From Aquabacter cavernae (lineage in GTDB: Bacteria; Pseudomonadota; Alphaproteobacteria; Rhizobiales; Xanthobacteraceae): a stretch of DNA of 64,000 bases. Positions 1-10,614 of this stretch are shown here, one piece after another (positions within the stretch are counted from its first letter, which is position 1; each line of letters opens with the position of its first letter). The translations under genes were made by a program, and so were the position numbers. The notes beneath the pieces are model-generated. The model saw only the letters and a list, made by a program, of their open reading frames with translations, did not search any database and was not told the DNA's origin. The stretch is from positions 434,001 to 498,000 of the forward strand of contig NZ_RWKV01000017.1 in the NCBI RefSeq assembly GCF_003993795.1. The letters are read 5' to 3'.

Positions 1-743
1 TCGCCGATCTCATCCTGCGCCCGCGAGAGCAAAGCAAGGGCCGCCTCGGGGCCGGGAACGGCGAGCAGCGCCGTCACCTTGTGGCGAGGCGCGGGCACGA
101 GGCGCAGCACCGCCGCCGTCACGATGCCCAGCGTGCCTTCCGAGCCGATGAAGACCTGCTTCCAGTCATAGCCCGCATTGTCCTTGCGCAGATGGCGCAG
201 GCCGTTCACCAGCGTGCCGTCCGCCAGCACCACTTCGAGCCCCAGCACCAATTGGCGCGTCATGCCGTAGCGCAGCACATTGATGCCGCCCGCATTGGTG
301 GAGACGATGCCGCCGATCTGCGCCGTGCCCTCGGCCGCGAGGCTCACCGGCAGAAGGCGCCCGGCGGCGGTCGCGGCTTCCTGGGCGGTCTGCAGGACAC
401 AACCCGCCTCCACCTCCATGAGCATGCCCACCTTGTCCACGGAGCGGATGGCGTTGAGGCGGGACAGGCAGAGGACGATCTGCCCCCCCTCCCCCGCCGG
501 CACCGCCCCGCCGGCAAGGCCGGTATTGCCGCCCTGGGGAACGATGCACACCCCCGCCTCAGCACAGGCGGCCACCACGGCGGCCACCTCCTGCGCGGTG
601 CGCGGCCGCACCACCGCCAGCGCCTCGCCGTGGAACATGCGGCGCCAGTCCACCAGATGGGGGGCCATGTCGTCGGGCGCGGTGAGGAGGCCGCGCGGAT
701 CGAGGAGGGACGACAGGCGCGAGAGGAATTCGGAGGAATTCAT
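1..743 (-). CDS. FAD-linked oxidase (GlcD/D-2-hydroxyacid dehydrogenase family), 3' end cut by window edge
   Basis: The first 247 residues are readable from ATG 743 on the minus strand; the rest lies beyond position 1. The FAD_binding_4 (PCMH) hallmark QGGNTGLAGG is seen at about residues 70-79, followed by a GGIVSTNAGG segment and FIGSEGTLGIVT, all typical of GlcD/D-lactate/2-hydroxyglutarate dehydrogenases. These flavoproteins oxidise 2-hydroxy acids. It is the last visible gene of the minus-strand DHPS-type operon, 114 bp after the zinc dehydrogenase. Because HpsN would yield sulfolactate, a 2-hydroxy acid, a role in sulfolactate oxidation is an attractive inference, but glycolate, lactate or another hydroxy acid is equally possible. 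Family call is firm, substrate is not. Confidence 0.9.
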   Translation of the reverse strand, partial: MNSSEFLSRLSSLLDPRGLLTAPDDMAPHLVDWRRMFHGEALAVVRPRTAQEVAAVVAACAEAGVCIVPQGGNTGLAGGAVPAGEGGQIVLCLSRLNAIRSVDKVGMLMEVEAGCVLQTAQEAATAAGRLLPVSLAAEGTAQIGGIVSTNAGGINVLRYGMTRQLVLGLEVVLADGTLVNGLRHLRKDNAGYDWKQVFIGSEGTLGIVTAAVLRLVPAPRHKVTALLAVPGPEAALALLSRAQDEIG

Positions 744-857
744 GGGAACAGCCGGCGGAATTGGAGAGACAAAAGCGGCCGACGCGGTAACACCGGCCCA
801 GTTCCGAGGCAAATCCGTATCGCCGCGCGGCCCGCTCCACAAGCTCCCGCTCAGACA

Positions 858-1853
858 CTAAAGACGCAGCACCACCTTCGCCGCGTCGGTCCGCCCCGCA
901 TCGATGTCCGCGAAAGCCCCGACCGCATCGGCGAAATCGCGCTCCTCGATCCAGGAGAGATCCCCCAGCCGGCCCGAGACCAGCGCCCCCACGGTCGCCC
1001 GGAAATCGGCCGGCGTGTAGCAATAGGTGCCGGTGACGATGATCTCCTGGAGGGTGATCCTGCGCACGTCGAAACCGTCCTCGCCCGGCAGCAAACCCGC
1101 ATGGACAATGACTCCGCCCGGCCGCACGAGGCGGCTCGCGGCGGCGCGGGTGGCCACCGCCCCCACCGCGTCGATGACGAGGTCCATGGAGCCGTCGTCG
1201 GGCTCCCCCGCCTCGCGGGGCGCGTAGCAGAGGAAGCGCCCGGCCCGCTCCACCGTGGCGCGGCGGCCGGGATGCGGCTCGGCCACGAAGATCTCCGCCG
1301 CCCCCTGCATGGCGAGCACGAGGCCCGCCGCAAGGCCGATGGCGCCGCCGCCCAGAACCAGGCAACGTGCTGCGGGCAAAGGACAATCCAGAAGCCGCGA
1401 GCCCACCTTCACCGCGTGATAGGAGACCGCCACCGGCTCCGCCAGCGCCGCGTGGGCCATGGGGAAATGCTCCGGCACGGTCACGAGATTGCGCTCGGGC
1501 ACCCGCACCAGCTCGGCGAAGGCGCCGGGGCGCGGGGGCATGGAGAGGATCTGCCGCGAGGCGCACAGATGCGGCCGCCCGGCCTCGCAGGAGGGGCAAG
1601 ACCCGCATGTCACCAAGGGGTTGACGGTGACCCGCTCGCCCGCCCGCGGCCCCGTGGCGACGCGCCCGGCCGCCTCGTGGCCAAGGATGAGCGGCGCCGG
1701 GCGGCGGGCATCATGGCCGTGATAGGCGTGCATGTCTGACCCGCAGATGCCGACCGCCTCCACCCGCACCAGCACTTCGTCATTGCCCGGCACCGGCTCC
1801 GGCGCCTCGCGCAGTTCGAGCCGGTTGGGACCGGTATAGACCAGGGCTTTCAT
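858..1853 (-). CDS. Zinc-dependent alcohol dehydrogenase, HpsP-like
   Basis: 331-residue medium-chain dehydrogenase. Visible are the catalytic-zinc region GICGSD and GHEAAG, the structural-zinc cysteine cluster C-x2-C-x2-C-x7-C (CGSCPSCEAGRPHLC), and a GGGAIG dinucleotide-binding turn. I chose ATG 1853 (MKALVYTG), the normal N-terminus of the family, although the frame stays open to 1886; this leaves 13 bp after the upstream SDR stop. In Cupriavidus DHPS catabolism two 2-dehydrogenases, HpsO and HpsP, interconvert the DHPS enantiomers through a keto intermediate. The SDR plus zinc-dehydrogenase pair next to an HpsN homologue fits that scheme. Other polyols (sorbitol or threonine dehydrogenase relatives) remain possible. 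Confidence 0.85.
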   Translation of the reverse strand: MKALVYTGPNRLELREAPEPVPGNDEVLVRVEAVGICGSDMHAYHGHDARRPAPLILGHEAAGRVATGPRAGERVTVNPLVTCGSCPSCEAGRPHLCASRQILSMPPRPGAFAELVRVPERNLVTVPEHFPMAHAALAEPVAVSYHAVKVGSRLLDCPLPAARCLVLGGGAIGLAAGLVLAMQGAAEIFVAEPHPGRRATVERAGRFLCYAPREAGEPDDGSMDLVIDAVGAVATRAAASRLVRPGGVIVHAGLLPGEDGFDVRRITLQEIIVTGTYCYTPADFRATVGALVSGRLGDLSWIEERDFADAVGAFADIDAGRTDAAKVVLRL

Positions 1854-1866
1854 CGCTTGTTTCCGC

Positions 1867-2634
1867 TTATTTCGCCGTAAATCCACCGTCCACGGCCAAG
1901 ATCTGGCCGGTTACGTAGCCGGAGGCATCCGAAGCCAGGAACACGGCCGGTCCCGCCAGATCCTCCAGCCGTCCGTTCCGCCCCATGGCGGTCTGGGCCG
2001 CATTGTGGGCGGCGCGGGCTTCGTCATCGAACACCGCCTGGGTGAGGGCGGTGGGGAAGAAGCCGGGGGCGATGGCGTTGCAGGTGATCCCGCGCGGCGA
2101 CCATGCTTCGGCCACGGCCCGGGTGAGCTGGGCGATGGCCCCCTTGGCGGCGCCGTAGGGGGCCGAGTTGGGGAAGGCGCGGAAGGATTGCAGGGAGGCG
2201 ATGTTGATGATCCGCCCCCAGCCCCGCTCCGCCATGGCGGGCGCCAGCTTCTGGGTGAGCAGGAAGGGCGCGCGCACATGCACGGCGTGGTGCAGGTCGA
2301 ATGCCTCCGGCGTCACGTCCGTGAAGGGCTGGCGCAGGTTCATGCCCGCCGCATTGATGAGGATGTCCACCCGCCCTCCGGCAAGCGCCTCTGTAGCGAG
2401 AGCCTCGGCAGCGCCTTGCGCGGCAAGGTCCGCCACCAGCCAGCGGCAGTCGGCCCCTGCATCACGCAAGGCGGCGCCCGCCGTTTCCAGCTCGGCCACC
2501 CGCCGGGCCGCCAGGATCACGCCCGCCCCGGCCCCCGCCAGCGCCTGCGCGATGGCGAGCCCAATGCCGGAGCTTCCCCCCGTCACCAGAGCGGTGCGGC
2601 CGGAGAGGTCGAAAAGGGAGGAGATCTCGAACAT
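1867..2634 (-). CDS. Short-chain dehydrogenase/reductase, HpsO-like
   Basis: 255-residue classical SDR of normal length. The cofactor motif TGGSSGIG, the NAAG structural motif, the catalytic Ser/Tyr-x3-Lys (S in NIASLQS, then YGAAK) and the PG motif after the catalytic Lys are all present. The C-terminus [15 protein letters not shown] is typical of the gluconate 5-dehydrogenase/3-oxoacyl reductase type. It starts 4 bp after the HpsN-like gene stops and precedes the zinc dehydrogenase by 13 bp, so the three are certainly co-transcribed. By context it is the second DHPS 2-dehydrogenase (HpsO type); by sequence alone only an NAD(P)-dependent oxidoreductase can be claimed. Confidence 0.85.
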   Translation of the reverse strand: MFEISSLFDLSGRTALVTGGSSGIGLAIAQALAGAGAGVILAARRVAELETAGAALRDAGADCRWLVADLAAQGAAEALATEALAGGRVDILINAAGMNLRQPFTDVTPEAFDLHHAVHVRAPFLLTQKLAPAMAERGWGRIINIASLQSFRAFPNSAPYGAAKGAIAQLTRAVAEAWSPRGITCNAIAPGFFPTALTQAVFDDEARAAHNAAQTAMGRNGRLEDLAGPAVFLASDASGYVTGQILAVDGGFTAK

Positions 2635-2637
2635 GGC

Positions 2638-5159
<2,522 letters not shown>

Positions 5160-5211
5160 CTTTCTTTCCTCCCGGTGTGCCGGATTTTTCCGGCTGTTCT
5201 GGTCAGGCGCC

Positions 5212-6000
5212 TCAATGGTCGGCGCCCGCCTTTTCCTCGCGCAGTGATTTCCAGATGTGGGTGCGCAGATGGACGAAGGATTCCAGGTCCATCACGTCCT
5301 CGATGCGGCTGTGGCTGTCCCAGCGCTCGGCGATGCGCACCGACTTCACGTCCACGATCTCTTTGATGCGCCCCGGACGGCGGGTCATGATGGCCACACG
5401 GTCCGCCAGATAGACCGCCTCCTCCACGCCGTGGGTGATGAAGAGCACGGTGCGCGGATTGAGCCGGGCGAGGCGCACCAGTTCTTCCTGCATCACCACG
5501 CGGGTCTGGGCGTCCAGCGCCCCGAAGGGCTCGTCCATGAGCAGCACCTGGGGGTCCAGCACATAGGCGCGGGCGATGGCGACGCGCTGCTGCATGCCGC
5601 CGGACAATTGGTGAGGATAGGAATTCTCGTATCCGCCAAGGCCGATCATGGCCACCGCGTCCGCCACCCGCGCCTTGCGCTCGTCCCGCGCCACGCTTTT
5701 GTTGCGCAGGCCCAGCTCGATGTTCTCGGTCACCGTCTTCCAGGGAAAGAGGGCGAATTGCTGGAACACCACGGCCCGGTCCGGCCCCGGCTTGGTGACC
5801 TCGCTATTGCCCACCAGCACGCGGCCGCTGGTGGGGAAATCGAAGCCCGCCGCCATGCGCAGGCAAGTGGTCTTGCCGCAGCCGGAGGGGCCGACAATGG
5901 CGACGAACTCCTTGTCCGCCACGTCGAGATTGATGTCCTGCAGGGTCAGGACCCCGCCGCCGAAACTCTTGCCCACGGCATCGAAGCGGATGCTGCTCAT
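5212..6000 (-). CDS. ABC transporter ATP-binding protein (SsuB/TauB-like)
   Basis: 262-residue nucleotide-binding subunit. Walker A is GPSGCGKTT, the Q-loop lies in VFQQFALFPWKTV, the signature is LSGGMQQRVAIARA, Walker B is VLLMDEPFGALD, and the switch His is in FITHGVEEA. The ALFPW...EN pattern is typical of the nitrate/sulfonate/bicarbonate ATPases. It lies 9 bp after the second permease and before the binding protein, completing an importer with two dissimilar permeases. Confidence 0.93.
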   Translation of the reverse strand: MSSIRFDAVGKSFGGGVLTLQDINLDVADKEFVAIVGPSGCGKTTCLRMAAGFDFPTSGRVLVGNSEVTKPGPDRAVVFQQFALFPWKTVTENIELGLRNKSVARDERKARVADAVAMIGLGGYENSYPHQLSGGMQQRVAIARAYVLDPQVLLMDEPFGALDAQTRVVMQEELVRLARLNPRTVLFITHGVEEAVYLADRVAIMTRRPGRIKEIVDVKSVRIAERWDSHSRIEDVMDLESFVHLRTHIWKSLREEKAGADH

Positions 6001-6009
6001 CTCGTCCTC

Positions 6010-6792
6010 TCAAGCTCCGCCGAGGCGGCGGTGGATACGCGCCTCGATGGTGCGCAGTGCAACGTCGATCAGGACGCCGATGAAACCGATGGCGGCCATG
6101 CCGACCATCACGGTGGTGGTGGAGACGGCGCTCTGCGCCTGGACCATGAGGTAGCCGACGCCCGTGGAGGCGACGATCAGCTCCGCACCCACCAGGGACT
6201 GCCAGCCGAGCCCCGCACCGATGCGCAGACCGGCGATGATGGAGGGCACAGAGGCGGGCAGCAGGACTTCGGTGATGATCCGCCCGCTGGGCGTGCCCAG
6301 CATCTCGGCGGCTTCCAGATAGCGCGGGTCCACATGCTTGGCGCCGCGATAGGCGTTGAGCAGGCAGGGCGGGAAGGCACCGGAGAAGATGATCAGCACC
6401 GGCCCGCCGAACCCCGTGCCGAACCACAGGGCCGCGAACGGCACCCAGGCGATGGGGGCGATGAAGCGCAGGCCGTCGAACAAAGGCGAGACGATGTCGT
6501 CCAGGGTGCGGAAGCGCCCCATGAGCAGGCCCAGCGGCACGCCCACCGCCGCCGCCAGCAGGTAACCCGCCGCAAAGCGCTGGAGGCTCGACCACAGATG
6601 GACCAGCAGCGTGCCGCCCGCGAAGCTCTCCGTGAGGAGAAAGACCAGCCGCCGGGCCACATCCAGCGGGCCGGGCAAGAAGGTGGGGGCCACGAGCCCG
6701 CTTCCCGAAATGGCCGCCCACAGGCCGAAGAAGCCGATGAGGCCGCACGCACCCAGCAGAAGGCGGCGGGCGGGATCCATGACGTCGGTCAT
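6010..6792 (-). CDS. ABC transporter permease (SsuC/TauC-like), second of pair
   Basis: 260-residue BPD_transp_1 permease with about six membrane segments and the EAA loop (EAAEMLGTPSGRIITEVLLPASVPSIIAGLRIGAG, residues roughly 165-200). Start ATG 6792 (MTDVMDPARR) was chosen: it overlaps the stop of the preceding permease by 4 bp, the usual coupling, whereas the upstream extension to 6885 is Arg/Gly-rich and only the shadow of the neighbour. It forms the membrane channel with the permease at 6789-7574. Confidence 0.9.
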   Translation of the reverse strand: MTDVMDPARRLLLGACGLIGFFGLWAAISGSGLVAPTFLPGPLDVARRLVFLLTESFAGGTLLVHLWSSLQRFAAGYLLAAAVGVPLGLLMGRFRTLDDIVSPLFDGLRFIAPIAWVPFAALWFGTGFGGPVLIIFSGAFPPCLLNAYRGAKHVDPRYLEAAEMLGTPSGRIITEVLLPASVPSIIAGLRIGAGLGWQSLVGAELIVASTGVGYLMVQAQSAVSTTTVMVGMAAIGFIGVLIDVALRTIEARIHRRLGGA

Positions 6793-7574
6793 GCCGCCCC
6801 TCCCCGCGTCCTTTTCCACGCCAGGGCCCGCCGCTCCACGGCGCCCAGCAGCGCCGTGGTGAGCGCGCCGAAGATGGCGACGCACACCATGCCGACAAGG
6901 ATCATGCCGGGATAAAGGTCCTGCTGGGCGAGGTTGAGCATGTGGCCGAGCCCGGCCAGCGCGCCCACCAGTTCGGCGGCCACCAGCGTGGTCCAGCTCG
7001 CCTGCAGCGAGAGGCGCAGGCCGGTGAAGATCATGGGGGAAGCCCCGGGCACCAGCACTTCGCGCACGAAGCGCCAGCGCGGCGTGCCCAGCATCCGCGC
7101 CGCCTCGATCACCGGGCGCTCAATGGTCTTCACGCCCACTTGCGTATTGATGACCGAGGGCACGAAGGCCGCGAAGAAGATGACCAGGATCTTGGCGCCG
7201 TCGCCCAGGCCCAACCACAGGATGGCGAGCGGGATCCAGGCCAGCGGCGGGATGGGCCGCAGCAGCATGAAGACCGGGTTCAGCACCGCCTCGGCGGTCT
7301 TGCTCCAGCCCATGAGCAGGCCCAGCGGCACGCCCACGGCGATGGAGGCGAGGAAGCCCAGGGCCACCAGCTTGAGCGACTGGAGGACATGCACCACGAG
7401 CGTGGCGTCCCCATAGCCGCGCATCATGGCCTGGATGCCGGCAGCCCATGTGTCTGCGGGGGTGGGAAAACGGCCGGGCGACACGAGGCCCGAAACGCCC
7501 GTGAGCAGCACCCAGGCGAGCGCCACGACGGCAAGCGTCGTCACTCCCACCGCCGATCTTCGGCTGAGCGGCAT
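6789..7574 (-). CDS. ABC transporter permease (SsuC/TauC-like), first gene of the DHPS-type operon
   Basis: 261 residues; N-terminal membrane helix, then the BPD_transp_1 core with EAA loop EAARMLGTPRWRFVREVLVPGASPMIFTGLRLS. It is paralogous to the next permease, so the channel is a heterodimer. The gene opens the minus-strand operon and faces the LacI-family regulator across a 236-bp gap that holds two matching operators. A GGGAGG Shine-Dalgarno lies just before the ATG at 7574. Confidence 0.9.
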   Translation of the reverse strand: MPLSRRSAVGVTTLAVVALAWVLLTGVSGLVSPGRFPTPADTWAAGIQAMMRGYGDATLVVHVLQSLKLVALGFLASIAVGVPLGLLMGWSKTAEAVLNPVFMLLRPIPPLAWIPLAILWLGLGDGAKILVIFFAAFVPSVINTQVGVKTIERPVIEAARMLGTPRWRFVREVLVPGASPMIFTGLRLSLQASWTTLVAAELVGALAGLGHMLNLAQQDLYPGMILVGMVCVAIFGALTTALLGAVERRALAWKRTRGGAA

Positions 7575-7646
7575 GAAACCTCCCTAATCCTTGCGCGCTC
7601 CATCTGCGGGAGCGTTGGCGCGTCGGGGCTCATGTGAGAACCGCGA

Positions 7647-7660
7647 TGAAAGCGCTTACA
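7647..7660. promoter_or_regulatory. LacI-family operator, proximal to the transporter operon
   Basis: TGAAAGCGCTTACA is a 14-bp near-palindrome around a central GCGC, matching the general LacI/GalR operator shape (TGNAANCG-CGNTTNCA). It lies 73 bp upstream of the first permease start, where it can block the minus-strand promoter. A second copy with 12 of 14 identical bases is at 7739-7752. Confidence 0.7.
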
Positions 7661-7738
7661 TGAAAGCTATCATCGGAACCCTGCCTGTCAAGCGGGGTTT
7701 TCCCGGCACCCAATGAAAAGGCTGGTGTAATGGCCGAT

Positions 7739-7752
7739 TGAAAGCGCATGCA
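7739..7752. promoter_or_regulatory. LacI-family operator, proximal to the regulator gene
   Basis: TGAAAGCGCATGCA differs at two positions from the site at 7647-7660 and has the same central GCGC dyad. Centres are 92 bp apart, close to nine helical turns, which would allow looping by a tetrameric regulator. It lies 58 bp upstream of the lacI-type start, so autoregulation is likely. Confidence 0.6.
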
Positions 7753-7810
7753 AAGATCGGCACACTCTCCCGGTCGGACCCGGCCCTAAGACCCAAGCAG
7801 AACGGCGCTC

Positions 7811-8863
7811 ATGAACCGGCGGACCAAGGCAACCCTCGAAGATGTGGCGCGGCTGGCGGGCGTTTCCACCGCCACCGTCTCGCGCGCATTGTCCCGTCCC
7901 GACCTTCTCCAGGAGGAGACGCTCACGCGCGTCCAGGGCGCCATCGCCCGGCTCAATTACGTGCCCGGAGGGGCGGCCCGCGCGCTCGCCTCGGGCAAGA
8001 CGCTGACCATCGGCGCGGTGGTGCCCACCCTCGACCACGCCATCTTCGCCCGCGCCATCCAGGCCATGCAGACGGAGCTGGCCGCCAGCGGCTACCAATT
8101 GCTCGTGGCCGCCGGCGACTATGTCCCCGCTTTGGAGGCGGCGGCGGTTCGGGCCATGCTGGCGCGCGGCGTGGATGCGCTCATGGTGGTGGGCGCGGAC
8201 CATCTGGACGAGACATGGTCGCTGCTCACCACCGCGCCCGTGCCCGTGGTCCTGAGCTGGTCGTTCGATCCGCGCGTGCCCTCCATCGGCTTCGACAATC
8301 TGCGCGCGGGGCGGCTCGTGGCCGAATATCTGCTGGATCTCGGCCACCGCAGCTTCGGCATGATTTCCGGCCATACCCGCGCCAATGATCGCGCCCGCAT
8401 GCGTGTCGAGGGCGTACGCACGGCGCTGGCGGCGCGCGGGCTCGATTTGCCTCCCTCCAGCGTCATCGAGACCTCCTTCACGCTCACCGGCGGGCGCGCG
8501 GGCCTCGCGGAGCTGATGGCCCGCGCCGAGCCGCCCACCGCCATCATCTGCGGCAACGACCTGCTGGCCGCCGGCGCCTTGCTGGAGGCGCAGGCGGAGG
8601 GTGTTCCCGTGCCTGAGCGCGTGTCCATCGCGGGCATCGACAATCTGGAGATCGCCGCCCACCTCAATCCCGCGCTCACCACCGTGCACCTGCCCACAAC
8701 GGAGCTGGGCCGCGCCATCGCCGCCCATCTGCTGGCGCGGCTGAAGGGCCAGGAGCAGCCGGCGCGGGTGGAACTGCCCATTGAGCTGGTGATCCGTCGC
8801 TCCACCGGCGCCGCTCCGGCCGCGCGCATGCGGGCGACGGAGCGTTCAGCCGCGCATGGCTGA
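7811..8863 (+). CDS. LacI/GalR-family transcriptional regulator
   Basis: 350 residues. The N-terminal helix-turn-helix and hinge helix are clear (ATLEDVARLAGVSTATVSRALSRP, then a NYVPGGAARALASGK hinge), followed by a periplasmic-binding-protein-like effector domain with SFDPRVPSIGFDN and the usual GIDNLEIA region. It is divergent from the sulfonate-type ABC/hpsN operon and two operator-like sites lie between them, so it most probably represses that operon and itself, with a pathway metabolite as inducer. The C-terminus overlaps the convergent mscS-like gene by 18 bp. Confidence 0.92.
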   Translation: MNRRTKATLEDVARLAGVSTATVSRALSRPDLLQEETLTRVQGAIARLNYVPGGAARALASGKTLTIGAVVPTLDHAIFARAIQAMQTELAASGYQLLVAAGDYVPALEAAAVRAMLARGVDALMVVGADHLDETWSLLTTAPVPVVLSWSFDPRVPSIGFDNLRAGRLVAEYLLDLGHRSFGMISGHTRANDRARMRVEGVRTALAARGLDLPPSSVIETSFTLTGGRAGLAELMARAEPPTAIICGNDLLAAGALLEAQAEGVPVPERVSIAGIDNLEIAAHLNPALTTVHLPTTELGRAIAAHLLARLKGQEQPARVELPIELVIRRSTGAAPAARMRATERSAAHG

Positions 8864-9964
8864 CGCCGCCCCGAAGGCCGCGGCCTCGGCGGGCGCGAAT
8901 TCGGTGCGCAGGCGCGGCAGGGCCTGCGGATAGGCTTCCTGGAGGAAGGCAATCAGCTTCTCGCGCACCTCGCAGCGCAGGTCGAACGCCCGCCCGCCAT
9001 TGCTCGCGCTCACCAGGATGCGCACCTCCATCACGCTCTCGCGGAAATCCGTCACCTGCACGTTCACCACCTGCCGGTCCCACAGGCGCGAGCCCGCCGC
9101 GATCTCCTCCACCTTGCGGCGCACCTCCGCGATGGGCACCGCATAATCCAGATAGATCATCACCGTGCCGATCAGCGCCGAGCCCTCCCGCGTCCAGTTC
9201 TGGAACGGCTTCTCCATGAAGTAGCTGAGCGGCAGGATGAGGCGCCGCCAGTCCCAGAGCTTCAGCACCACATAGGTGGAGGTGATCTCCTCCACCCATC
9301 CCCACTCGCCCTCCACCAGCAGCGCATCATCAATGCGGATGGGCTGGGTGACGGCGAGCTGGATGCCCGCGAACAGGTTCTTCAGGACGGGCTGCAGCGC
9401 GAGGCCCAGCACGAGGCCCGCGACGCCCGCAGAGGCCAGCAGGCTGACGCCGTACTGGCGCACATCCTCGAACGACATGAGCGCGGCGGACAGAGCGATG
9501 GTGAAGATGAGCGTGCCCGCCACCCGGCGCAGGATGCGGGTCTGCGTCACATGCTTGCGGGCGAGCAGATTGTCCTCGGCGTCCAGCTTGAAGCGCCGCA
9601 GATAGACCGTCACCCAGATGTGCAGCACCGTGTTCGCCGTCCAGGCCACCAGCGCGATGAAGCACAGCAGCAGGCCCTGCTGGACGATGCCGGTCTCGCG
9701 GAAGCTGAGCGGGGCCGCATTGGCCGCCATGCCCAGCGCCACCGTAATGGCCGCCAGCCGCGTCGGCCCCTCCGTGCGCGAGACCAGAGAGCGCCAGAAC
9801 AGGTCCATGCCGCCCACCCAGCGGGTGAGGATGCGGAACACGAACCGGTGCACCCAATAGGCCAGCAGGACGGCGAGGGCGAACAGGACGAGGCTCACCG
9901 CCCAACTGGGCACCCAGGCGAGCGCCCCCTCCAGGGCATCGAGCGTCTGTTGGAAGCGGTCCAT
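8846..9964 (-). CDS. MscS-family mechanosensitive ion channel
   Basis: 372 residues with four or so membrane helices in the N-terminal 190 residues. The pore-lining helix and the start of the beta domain are recognisable (ASAGVAGLVLGLALQPVLKNLFAGI, then ITQPI/RIDDALLVEGEWGWVEEI, and LPLSYFMEKPFQNWT). The C-terminal cytoplasmic region is short. Likely role is release of solutes on hypo-osmotic shock. It converges on the LacI-type gene and overlaps it by 18 bp. The upstream side is the unassigned 9965-10614 region. Confidence 0.9.
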   Translation of the reverse strand: MDRFQQTLDALEGALAWVPSWAVSLVLFALAVLLAYWVHRFVFRILTRWVGGMDLFWRSLVSRTEGPTRLAAITVALGMAANAAPLSFRETGIVQQGLLLCFIALVAWTANTVLHIWVTVYLRRFKLDAEDNLLARKHVTQTRILRRVAGTLIFTIALSAALMSFEDVRQYGVSLLASAGVAGLVLGLALQPVLKNLFAGIQLAVTQPIRIDDALLVEGEWGWVEEITSTYVVLKLWDWRRLILPLSYFMEKPFQNWTREGSALIGTVMIYLDYAVPIAEVRRKVEEIAAGSRLWDRQVVNVQVTDFRESVMEVRILVSASNGGRAFDLRCEVREKLIAFLQEAYPQALPRLRTEFAPAEAAAFGAASAMRG

Positions 9965-10614
9965 GGGATCTCCCGGTCACGCCCCTCCCCCCGGACCAAC
10001 AGTCCCGGCGGGGATGGGTTCCCGCGGTGCAACAAGCGGGCGCGGGCTATCTGTTCGCCCCGCCGGCGGAGCGGCGACGATCGGTGCCGTCTTCCGCCCT
10101 CTGGACACCCTCGCCGCACGCACTACCGTGGCGGCGGCGGGCATTGCCGGAGTGCATGCGCTGAGCCTGTGGACCTACGAGCACACCATGAAGCATGAGC
10201 GCCACGCGGGCCATGTCCCCCACCTTGCCGGGCAGATCCTGTCCCTGCGGCGCGCCGTGGCGCCGCCGCCGCCGGAGGCCCGGAAGGACGCGGCGCACCA
10301 TCTGTCCGGCGGCGGTCTCGATGCCCATGGGGGCCATGAACCCTCTGGCGTCCCGGAACGGCGCGTCGGGAGAGGACAGCGCCCGTCTTGGATCTCGACC
10401 CGACCTTCGCCGCTGCGATGTCGTCGGCGGCGCGGGCGGCGCTCAGCACCTCTCCCTCCTCGGCCTGCCCCTGCTCGACGGAAGCCGGCTGAATGCCCAC
10501 CTGTTCGTGTCAGCCCCCCAAGGCCAGAGGCACGCACGGCTCGCTGCTCTCCACCGGCCTCCTGACCGCCGCCCCTTTTGGAACCACGCCGTGAACCGGC
10601 GAAGGACATCTCCC
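9965..10614. other. 650-bp region with no assignable gene
   Basis: This gap separates the divergent mscS-like and multicopper oxidase genes. Several open frames exist on both strands but none has a recognisable family. One plus-strand stretch at about 10075-10250 reads as plausible protein (FRPLDTLAARTTVAAAG...ALSLWTYEHTMKHERHAGHV), then turns into Pro/Arg-rich shadow-like sequence. A decayed or frameshifted gene is possible, but nothing supports a firm call. Promoters for both flanking genes should lie here. Confidence 0.4.

Noticed and set aside
81-1739. A 552-residue plus-strand open frame at the left edge
   Set aside because: It runs antisense to the FAD-linked oxidase and the zinc dehydrogenase, both with full motifs.
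10195-10614. N-terminal extension of the multicopper oxidase
   Set aside because: It would bury the twin-arginine signal 140 residues inside the protein; composition is shadow-like.
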